This document shows positions 1 through 9,200 of a DNA stretch of 64,000 bases, piece after piece; positions within the stretch are counted from its first letter, which is position 1; the number at the start of each line of letters is the position of its first letter. Origin of the DNA: Zygnema cylindricum (lineage: Eukaryota; Streptophyta; Zygnematophyceae; Zygnematales; Zygnemataceae). The translations under genes and the position numbers were made by a program. The notes beneath the pieces are model-generated. The model was not told the DNA's origin, did not search any database, and was given only the letters and a program-made list of their open reading frames with translations. The stretch lies in assembly GCA_037447655.1 (NCBI GenBank), contig JBBHKE010002064.1:1-64000 (forward strand), in the 5' to 3' direction.

Positions 1-180
1 TCCCTCCCTCTTCTCTCTCACCCTCCCTCTTCTCTCTCACCCTCCCTCCTTCCCGCTCTCCCTTCCCCTATCCCAATCTACCCTCTCTCCCTCCTTTTAC
101 CCCTCCCCCACTATCTCTCTCCCTCTCTCCCACTATCCCTCCATCCTCTTTCCCTCCCCCCCCCCCTCCCTCCATCCATC
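1..180. repeat. CT-rich low-complexity tract
   Basis: Irregular CCCTCC/CTCTCT pyrimidine sequence with no coding signal. It directly follows (on the minus strand) the donor site of the last visible myosin exon, so it is intron sequence there. Confidence 0.9.
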
Positions 181-187
181 CACCCAC

Positions 188-1444
188 CTGTAGGCAGTAT
201 CTGCCACTGCAAAAACATGAGGAGGCAATTCTCCCAAACTTGCCTTCTGATATTTGGCTCTCATGGATGCATTATACAGCTCTGGAAACCTCTGAAAAGG
301 GTTTACCGCAATAAGAATACTCCCAGTATACGTCTGAAAAAATTATTAAACGCAAAAGATAAACCTTTGTGTAAGAAACTAGGTCAAAGTTGAGTGAAAT
401 TAAGTTATATTAACTTTTCGGTGAAACGTTATCGAAGTACAAGTTTTGACATGCTGTATGATTGACTACTGCGGTGGTTTTGTGATAAAATTTTGACTGT
501 CTTCTTTAATGTAGTAGACTCAAGAGTGTCAACCATTTTATCTAGTGAAAGAAAAGTTATTTCAAGTTTAAAAGAAAGGTTATTTAAGTTATGTAAGGGC
601 TTTTGACTACATCTTGCATTAATTTTAAGTGGGTATTTTTTTCGCCACTTAAATATTTTTTTCTCCATGCAAACATGTCGAATTTTCCTGACCAATCGGA
701 CAGTAAAAATTTTACCTTTCCATCAGAACTTTTTGATTTAAAATTCGACAAGTGTGGGAAAGACAAATGATACTATAGAGCGAAAAAATCTTTACTCTAA
801 TACCGACATTTTACTCTCTTGCCAATAACTGCATTTTATATTTCATATCGACTATACTAGTTTTTATATTACTCTTTTTTATAGTTTATATTTAATGTCA
901 ACTAGTCTATACCCACTACAGTGAAGCGATGTTATTTAATGTAAAACCATCACCCCAGAGGCTCAAGATAAAACCATAAATGGAATAAAATTAACCAAGT
1001 TTCATACTACCAACTCAGTCTCAATTCCTTCTCTCACATTTCTCACATTTCTTTACGTGAATGGAATACAAAAAGTCATTAACCACTGGAACTACAAAAA
1101 CTAAAAAAAAAAAACCTTCTGTAAAAAAAAACCTTCAAAAACAGAAGTCAACTCCAGAAGTTGCCCTCTCAAACAAAAGCAGAAGCCTATTTTCAGAGCA
1201 TTATCATGAAATGATGCAACAAAAAATAAATTTTATAACTTTTACACTATCTTATGACTACACCTATTTGCTCTGCCTTCAGAAAAACCGGTCACAAAAG
1301 CATAAAATGGAGAAACAGATTTAGAAAGGGGTCGAAACCATGAAACAATTATCTCCGCTTTTGATAATCTTGTCAGTACTACTACATCAGAGGAGTTTAT
1401 TAAAGAACCTGGGAGCAGAGAGATGCTCCTCTCCTTCTCCCTCC

Positions 1445-1514
<70 letters not shown>

Positions 1515-3516
1515 TCCCTCTCTCTCTCCCTCTCCCTCTCCCTCTCCCTCTCCCTCTCCCTCTCCCTCTCCCTCTCTCTCTCCCTCTCCCTCTCCCTCTC
1601 CCTCTCCCTCTCCCTCTCCCTCTCCCTCTCCCTCTCTCTTGAAGAAAAAAGGGAGCTACTGAAAAATATTCAAAAAGGACTCAATAGGCAGAAAAATAGG
1701 TAGGCGACAATAATGAAAAATTGTTCAAAAAGGATTCAATAGGGAGTAAAATAAGTAGGAGGCAATACTGACATATATGCTGTCTTGAAAAAATTTCATA
1801 GACAAGTTGTGAAGAACCCCAGGCTCGTGTAAATAAACCAGCTTCGTCATATCATCCACCACCTCTTCTTCTTTGGAAAAACAGTCAGAAGAATTAACTG
1901 TGACCTGAAAGACAAATAAAATCAAGTGAGTAAGCAGGTTTTTTCACTCCTTCCCTCCCTCCCACTCTCCCTCCCTCTCCCTCTCTCCCTCTTGCAAATT
2001 CTCTTCTACTCCTGCCTCTCGTTTTCTTTTCCTGGCTTCTGGTTTTCTTTTTCTTTCTCTCGTTTACTTTTCCTTTCTCTAATTTTCTTTTCCTCTCTCT
2101 AATTTTCTCATCCTTTCTCACGTTTTCTCTTCCTTTCTCTCGTTTACTTTCTCTTCCTTCATTCAAAGCTCTGGCAATTTTCAAATGCCTAATGGAAAAG
2201 CATAGTGAAATAAAAATGACAAACGGGTATTTCAAGCCAAAGGGGCTTGGCTTGATCCAGCCTACTTTTATTTTTTCGGTCGATAAATGAACAACTTTCA
2301 AAAATAGCGCAACTTTTAGTCGTAAAATTAAAGTCTGACGATTAAAAACTTAATCTGACGGCCAAAAAATGCGCAATCACTGAAAAATTGTTCATCCGAT
2401 GACCCAAAAGTTGTCCAAATGAAAAAAATCCTTTACTTCATGATCTTCGGAAATTTGCAAGCAAATCATAGGTCAACAAGGTTATGACAACTTGAAAAAT
2501 TCAGCCTTTACAAACATAGGAATAAGAATCACTTAAGCTTAATCAACTTTATGAAATGACTTCAATTTAATTCAACCTTTATGAACAATAAAATCAAGAA
2601 TCGATTAGACTTAATCAGCTTGATGAGGTGACTTTAATATAATTCAACCTTTATGAACAGTAGAGTCACAAATCAATTAGGCTTAACCAACTATATGAGT
2701 TGCCTTTTCTTTGATTCAACCATTAGGAACAAGGAATTTAGGAAATGAATTAAGCTAATCGACTTTATGAGGTGAAGTTAATTACTTAACTATTTGAGAA
2801 AAACAAAAGAAAAGCAAAATACAAAAAAGGAGACAAGCACCTTGCCTCCACAAACATTTTCCAAGATTTGACAAAGAACTGTGAAAGCCTTACCACGTCT
2901 GCAAACTTTGAAGCAGCTCCTCCTCCCCCTCCTCCCTTTTTAATCGACACTTGGTCACCATCTTGTCCAACGACAACTCCCTCCACAAACACTTCTTTAC
3001 TGTCCGGGTACCAAACTTTGGCTCCAACAGCAAATACTTGAGGGGCGGCCTAAAGAGTGGAGGAGAGACACATTAGAAAACAATACGGAAAAGCATAAGA
3101 AAACAATCAAAAATATGATGCAAGTCACAAGAACACATTCAAAGTGTGACATTAGTCACAAGAAAACATTAAAAGCATGCGGCATACGTCACAATTAAAC
3201 ATTCAAAATGCGACAAAAGTCACACAAAAATGTTTGACATGTGACTTTAGTCACAAGAAAAAAATAAAAAATGTGGGTCACAAGCATAAATTTTTAAATG
3301 TGACATAAGTCACAATAATGAATTCAAAAATGTGGCAAGTAAACAAGTCGAAAGAAAACAATACAAAAAAAAAAAAAAATGTGGCTTAAGTCACAAGGAA
3401 ACACTTGCACATGCTTTCCGCCCTTCCTACATTCAGAGACTTTTAGAGTTCGGCGGAAATTTAAAAAAAAAAAAAAACACATACACACACATAAGAAAAG
3501 GTGTGATACTTACCAT
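188..3516 (-). CDS. Class XI (plant-type) myosin heavy chain, N-terminal part; gene continues beyond base 1
   Basis: Actin-based motor for organelle movement and cytoplasmic streaming. Four coding exons are seen on the minus strand: 3514-3516 (only the ATG, followed by donor GTAAGT), 2894-3049, 1773-1904 and 188-333. All junctions are GT..AG and phases agree. Joined, the protein starts [14 protein letters not shown], the SH3-like N-terminal domain of myosin XI. It continues with [18 protein letters not shown] and [14 protein letters not shown], then [16 protein letters not shown], all motor-head landmarks just before the P-loop. The P-loop exon must lie left of the window. About 145 residues are present, against roughly 1,500 in the family. 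Odd points: a six-glycine insert in the SH3-like domain, and a start codon separated from the rest by a 464-base intron. Class VIII is less likely because the VDDMTKL/YTYTG wording is class XI. The exons at 188-3049 are firm; the ATG exon is inferred. Confidence 0.9.
600..815. mobile_element. Degraded miniature inverted-repeat element in myosin intron
   Basis: It contains the diagnostic inner blocks of the TA-flanked miniature family seen elsewhere (CGCCACTTAAA, TTTCTCC..CATGTCGAATTTTC, then the inverted TCGACAAGTGTG and GCGAAAAAAT). The outer tips have decayed. It lies in the intron between the second and third visible downstream myosin exons. Confidence 0.55.
1428..1640. repeat. (CT)n and (CTCCCT)n compound microsatellite
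   Basis: About 210 bases of pure CT followed by CTCCCT hexamers, inside the myosin intron 334-1772. The apparent Leu-Pro and Ser-Pro reading frames here are artefacts of the repeat. Confidence 0.97.
1941..2160. repeat. Degenerate CT-rich and TTTTC(C/T)TTTCTC tract
   Basis: Pyrimidine-rich sequence of CCCTCC and irregular TTTTCTTTCTCTCG-like units in the myosin intron between 1905 and 2893. No coding evidence. Confidence 0.8.
2486..2773. repeat. 72-bp tandem repeat, four copies
   Basis: Four head-to-tail copies start at 2486, 2558, 2630 and 2702 with an exact 72-base period. Shared blocks are TTCAACCTTTATGAAC, then AATC.ATTA.GCTTAA and a TATGAGGTGA-type end. The copies have diverged by substitution without indels. 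The array lies in the myosin intron 1905-2893. Confidence 0.88.
3090..3405. repeat. ~31-bp degenerate minisatellite
   Basis: About ten imperfect units of the form AAGAAAACATTCAAAATGTG followed by ACATAAGTCAC. It occupies the first myosin intron (3050-3513), directly upstream of the acceptor for the second coding exon. Confidence 0.8.
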
Positions 3517-3632
3517 TTATGAAAAAACAAACAAAAAAAAACTCTGTTCGTGCATCACTTTTCCAATCATCACCAGAGTTAATTAAAGGGTGGATGTCAG
3601 CAATGAGCTGAAGTAATATCAGGATAAAAAAC

Positions 3633-3664
<32 letters not shown>

Positions 3665-4826
3665 GTTGTTTTATATTGCTGAGAATTTGATCATTTCTCT
3701 GACAATAATTGAATGAGACAAACAAACAGTACGGTAACAGAAGATCAGGTAAAATAAACTACAGCGAATATATTTTTTTTAAATAAAAAGAACTATGTAA
3801 TTTTTAAAGGTTTTGTTAAAGGCTGAAAAACTCATATTCACTGATCCAATGTTAATTCAGGAACCAAAAATACAGCAGATTATACAAAACCTTTCAAAAC
3901 TGGTTTCTGAAAGGTTAAAAAGTCAACGAAAAGTCATTTTCGCCTATCTAAATACAAATTAGGTCTTCCATTATTTGCCTTGAATAAATCATTTAATTTG
4001 GATCACTTTGACAAATCTTTTTTTAGAATCTGGCAAAAGTCAAATTAACATTTCGCAGTCAAAGCTAGGTCTTCTGCTTCCTGCAAGCCTTTTTCAAACC
4101 ATTCCGTACAAGTTTCAATACATGTTGTACGGAGATCAAGTCGGACGAAAGTCACAAAACAAACGAATAGAAATAAAGCACTGTACTTTTACATACTCTC
4201 GTAGTGTACTTTTAAATACCGTACGACGTTCCCCCACAAATTCTCTCCAACAATTATCGCAGAATCGACGATATGAAAGTGGTGACCTCAGGTGCCTGAG
4301 TTTAAGAAATAGCGTGGATACCAATTGTCAGTTTCCGCCGACAATTGGGCCGTTAAATGAGAGATCAGACAATCCTACAGTTAACAAATATCCTCCAGGT
4401 GGTCCCACCAACAAAAAAAATATAAAAATGGAAACGACAGCCGTCACAGTCACGACAGTTGAGCTGGCCGTTAAGCGGTCCAATTACGATTCAGGACAAT
4501 AAAGGAATTTCCTGAACTGCAGTTCCATCACGTGTCTCTTACGGAGCGGGCACGCGTATAAGCTACAGTGGAGTTTAAATTCTAAACTTTATGTTGCGAA
4601 AAGATATGAAAAGTTTCAAAATTCAAACCCTATATGTAGTTACCCCATACTAAACGCGTGTTGTAATTTTTTACCTGGAAACCATTTTTGCGATATATAT
4701 CGCGATAATTTATGTTGGTCGCGGTACGATATATCGAGGACTTTGCTCGATCGATATTCAATATATTGAATATCGAAGTTATCGCGATATGAAACTACCC
4801 GATACCCAACACTACTGTTCAGTATA
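3517..4826. other. Myosin upstream region; no gene recognised
   Basis: This region lies 5' of the proposed myosin start on the minus strand and should include its 5' UTR and promoter. I see a (TA)n stretch at about 3632-3652 and AT-rich palindromes of the type CGATATATCG and TATTGAATATCGA at 4680-4800. A 164-codon plus-strand frame at 4008-4502 resembles no family known to me and is not called. Confidence 0.6.
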
Positions 4827-4850
4827 CTGTGTATCGTTAATAGTGTTAAT

Positions 4851-5752
4851 CAGAGGTCGCAAAAGTCAAAAAAATTCATACCCGAAACCGACCGTTTTTT
4901 TTTTTTCAAAATCTGAGTAACCGACGCCCGACCGAGTTTTGTCACGCTCCCAAATCGTTAACCGTTAACCGACCGTCGTTTACGAAAATAAAAATTAACC
5001 GAATCTTGATTTTTCGCAACTAACCGTGCCCGCCCGTAACCGAAAAAGTACAAAATTAATCAATGTACGACAGAATAAGCCAATTATTACGATTTGCTGC
5101 GTTCCCTAAGATTTGCGAAATGAAAAGTGTTACTACCGTGTCAGATTTTCGACGCTTTGTCGCGTTGCCTAAGATTTGCGAAATGAACATTGTACTACCG
5201 TGTCAGATTTGAGACGCTTTGTCGCGTTCTCTAAGATTTTCGAAATGAATACACCGCCTATCGTTATTAGCGTGTAAGTTTTTTTAGCGTATACGGAAAA
5301 ATAGCGTGGTTTACGCTAATTGGGAATTTGAAAATTTTCGAAGAAATTGTATATTCTAATTAGGAATTAGGGTTTCTTTAAATAGTGTGGATAATTCTAT
5401 TTGAGAATAAAAATAAAAAAACCGGGACGGAATTAGCGTACACAACGCTAATAACTATTGGCGGTGTAGTGTATTACCGTGTCAGATTTGCGACGCTAAT
5501 CATGATGCCACGTACTTCCACGGTACCAAAAGTACAAAGAACAATAATGTCGGAAAAAAAAAAGCACACAATTTTCATTTTTTTTGGTTTTTTGTTTGAC
5601 CGACCGTAACTGACCGTTTTTTTTTTCCTGGTGAGTCATCCGACCGTAACCGCCCGACCCCCAAAAATTTGGCAACCGAATCCGTTCCGGATCTGGCGCG
5701 GGCGGTCGGTTAACGGTCGGTCACGGTTTCGGTTGACCGTTTGCGACCTCTG
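4851..5752 (+). mobile_element. Non-autonomous hAT-like DNA transposon, 902 bp
   Basis: The terminal inverted repeats are CAGAGGTCGCAAA at both ends. The flanking 8-base target duplication is GTGTTAAT (4843-4850) and GTGTTAAC (5753-5760), 7 of 8 matching. An 8-base duplication with CAGAGG-type tips is the hAT pattern. Subterminal CCGACCG/CGGTCGG repeats are dense. Internally, three ~63-base tandem units (CTAAGATTTGCGAAATGAA.. and CCGTGTCAGATTT..) lie at about 5100-5500. There is no transposase frame, so it depends on another element. A related truncated copy lies at 39205-39641. Confidence 0.88.
5252..5466. mobile_element. TA-flanked miniature element nested in the hAT-like element
   Basis: The tips are CACCGCCTATCGTTATTAG and its inverted match ending CTATTGGCGGTG, with TA on both sides. 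It interrupts the third internal tandem unit of the hAT-like element; the two intact neighbouring units show the unbroken sequence GAAATGAA..TACTACCGTG. Confidence 0.85.
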
Positions 5753-6202
5753 GTGTTAACACTGTAGTTTTTCGCCACTTAAAACATTTTTTTCCCGTAT
5801 ACACTTGTCCGATTTTTAATTTAAAACCGCCATTAAAAAGCTGAGAATTTAATCTTTCAATCGCAACCGTCAGATCCACAATCCGACATCTGTGTACGGA
5901 GAAAAGATGTTTTACACGACGAAAAAAACATCAGCCCTAATAGCGATTCACGGTGTAGTTCTAAATATTACGATATCCGGGGATGGTATGGAGTATGGCT
6001 GTATGGACGCATGGCTGCTGCTTTCCCAAAACGTAGGGCAGAGTAACGTACTGTGTACTGTGGTGTACTGTACAGTACTGTAGTTTATTGAATTTCGTGC
6101 GAACTACACAACCTAATTTACGGAAATTTGTAGCGTACAATCGTATTTTAATTCATAGCCTCTGTAAACGTTTCCACTTGACTCCTCTCCTCTCTGCTAG
6201 CC

Positions 6203-9200
6203 ATGGCTGCTCTCCCTGGAGACTCTGTCCGTCTCTACGTCGGAGGTCTCCCTTCGTCCATAAGCTCAGAAGAAATCGCCGCTCGATTTTCACCTTTTGG
6301 CCACGTGGCAGGTGTCGAGATAGTCCCCGGAAAAACCGGGTGGCTGGGAGAGAGAGTGGGCGCGAGAGAGGGAACTGCAGAAGTTTCTCCTCAATGCCGT
6401 GGTTTCGCTTATGTGGATTTTTTCCCATCAAAAGAAGAAAGCCTTCAAAAATGCATTTCTACAGTTGAGTTTACAAGTTTTAGGGTTTACACGTTAGGAT
6501 TTTTTTCTTGGTGTATAGCTAGTCTCGTGAATAATCAGCTTTAATTCGTGGAAGGGTATGGGAGGTTTTTCTAATCGGATGAATTGGATGAACTGCTAAC
6601 TAATACACGAGCCCTGTAACTGGCGTAAAGTAAATGCATTTTTGCAGAGAGTCAATTTCAAAAGGAAATTCGATTTTCACTCATTTCAAGACTGCTACAA
6701 CATGCATTTTTGTAAAATTTGTGAATTGTCTTTCATCTTTGACTTGAAATTTGCAGTTATTAATTCCTTTTGTTTCTATGTAAGCCGCAAGAGCTGACTG
6801 CAGTTTAGAAATTTAACATTTACAAAACCTCTGCTTCTATGAATTGTTAGTGTCAAAATATCATATGACAGCATTGCTGTCATAAACTACAGTGTAACTC
6901 CGAATTTGCTCAAATGAGAATTTACCACCAGAATTTTCATAATTCACCATAATTTTGTATAGGGATTTGCATAATTTGCATATATAATTTGAATAGTATT
7001 TTACATAATCTGCATAGTAATCTGGATAATTTACCACAATTTGCATAATAATTTTGAATCATTTGCGTAATTTACCATAATTTGCTTTTAGTTTGCGTGA
7101 TTTTCTATAAATTTGCATAGTAATTTGCATAATCCTACCATAATTTGCAGAGTAAGCTGCATAATTTTCATCAGAGCTTGTTTCATAACAATCTGATGAG
7201 AATTTTGGATGTGACATCACAAGTTTCTCCTCAATCTCTTGGAATGCAGTACAATGGTACAAAACTCTTCCTCCCTCCTTCCCTCCCGTCCTCCCTCCCT
7301 CCCTTCCTCCCTCCTTCCCTCCCTTCCTGACATCACAAGGTTCTCCTCAATCTTTGAAATGCAGTTCAATGATACAAACTTTTCCTCCCTCCCTCCCTCC
7401 CTGACATCACAAGTTTCTCCTCAATCTTTTGAAATGCAGTACAATGGTACAAAATGGAAGGGTGGTAAACTCCGGGTGGAGAAGGCAAAAGAACTTTACC
7501 TTTTTCGACTCCAGAGAGAATGGGTGGCTGCTGAAGAAGATTCTAAGGCAGCTGAAACCGACAATAGTGGAATAGAAAGCAAAGGTGGTTCTTCAAATTT
7601 TTTAAATAAAATGGATGGAGTAGGGCCCACTGATAAGGGGAATCCTTTTTTATATGGAAACGGGATAAAACGCAATAACAACAAGCTCGAGCCGTTGAAA
7701 CTCGGGTGGGGTCCGAAAAAGGTACGAGTTTAGCAATATCACTTGTTTTTGTTTGTTGGAAAAACTATACTTTACATTTTGTTGCAGTTGTGTTTTTTTT
7801 TTTTTTCTCTTTTTTTAGTATGTACAACTTAGTGTACTCTTTCTGGGCGTTAGTTGCTTTACAATTTTTCTTTCAGCTGTTGATTTTTACACTGGTGTCA
7901 CTCTCTCTCTCTCTCCCTCCCCTCCTCTCCCCCTTCCCACCCTTCCCGCCCCTCCCCTCCCTTCCCCTCCCTTCTCCTCCCCTCCCAGATTATTACTCAG
8001 ACTTGACCACAGAACTTTACCAGATTCGAGTCCGTTTGAAAAATAAGTGCAAGGATTAGAAAGCAAATATATTAGGCGTTTTGTTTCAAGTTATGTTTCT
8101 GAAGGAAATGGCTTCCGAAGCTTTGTGTTTTACACTTTGCAATTGTGAAGCTTTATTTTTTTTAAGCGGTCTTATGGTTTTCAGGTTTTTGGGTTTTCTG
8201 GTTTTGGGGGTTTTAGTTTACAGTGGTACCTGCGGATGGGGGACCAGGTTCAGGAAAGCACAAACGGAGTTTTAGAAATGTTGATTCAAAACCACTTAGT
8301 ACAATCATGGGAACTTTGTGTGAAAATATGGAAAACTCACCAAATAGTACAGAAGACTTTCAGGTTTCAGATCCTTTGGTAAAAGACATTAAGGAGAAGA
8401 AGTCGACGGACTTTCGAGTCGATGGAAAAAGGGTAGAGAGTGAGAAAATTGAGCCTCTCTCAGGTGCTTTCAGAAAAAATAGGGGTTTGGGACAACCCAA
8501 GGATGCGAGTGAGGTTCTCTTTTCATCAGATAAAAATGAGGATAGGAATAACTTGGATATCCGGGAAACAAACGTTGATGTAGTATCGGAGGAAAAAAAT
8601 GTATCTGATATAAGAATTGAGAATCAAGTTGTTGATGAAGAACAAAACAACATTATAAACCAAAGTGAGGATATAGATGAAACTGAAGAGCTTATGGATG
8701 TAAAGGATGATGAACCGGAGGATTTTGAAACCATGGATGACGATTTGGGAGATTCAATTTCTATGGAGAGAGAGGCTATAATTGAAGGTAATGTGAATAA
8801 AATTTAAGATTTTACAAGTTAAGATTTTATGGAAGGACATTTTGTGGATCGATTATTTTAGCTTCCCTATCGTGACAAACCGTTGTTGGGGAAGTGATTT
8901 TATTTTATTTTGCTTTTTGACAAAGAGACTTCATATATCATCTTCCACTTTTTTCTGGGAAAGTATTTGCTATTTGTGTCTTTGACGTGCTAATTGCAAA
9001 ATTGCCCACAAATCAAAGGCATTATTTTGTTTGTGAAATGATTCCCTAACCTCATTATTATGATTTTTAGTGTTTTAGTGTTCTTTTTTCTCTTTTTAAT
9101 TGTGGTTGTTGCATCTCTCCCTACTCTTTGTTTCATTTCCCTGTGAGTGCCTTGCAAGCAGAATGTAGTAAGTAATGTTAAAATTTCTTGTTTTGTCCCA

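Larger units (their letters stand above)
4827..5955. mobile_element. TA-flanked miniature element split by a hAT-like insertion
   Basis: The left tip is CTGTGTATCGTTAATAGTG after TA at 4825; the right tip is GCGATTCACGGTG before TA at 5956. Inner blocks (CGCCACTTAAAACA, CGCAACCGTCAGATCCACA, GTGTACGGAGAAAAGATG) match other family members. Removing 4851-5752 and one target copy restores a roughly 220-base element. Confidence 0.8.

Noticed and set aside
1340-1662. Leu-Pro and Ser-Pro repeat open frames
   Set aside because: Translation of a CT microsatellite inside a myosin intron; open in several frames at once.
3090-3405. CRISPR-like regular repeats
   Set aside because: The units are contiguous and degenerate with no spacers, in a eukaryotic intron; an ordinary minisatellite.
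4008-4502. 164-codon plus-strand frame
   Set aside because: No recognisable domain, no splice context, and low-complexity N/K/T composition; more likely chance.
7989-8046. Possible extra NOL8-like exon after a strong pyrimidine tract (reads YYSDLTTELYQIRVRL in one frame)
   Set aside because: In the phase required by the flanking exons it hits a stop, and its length would shift the frame.
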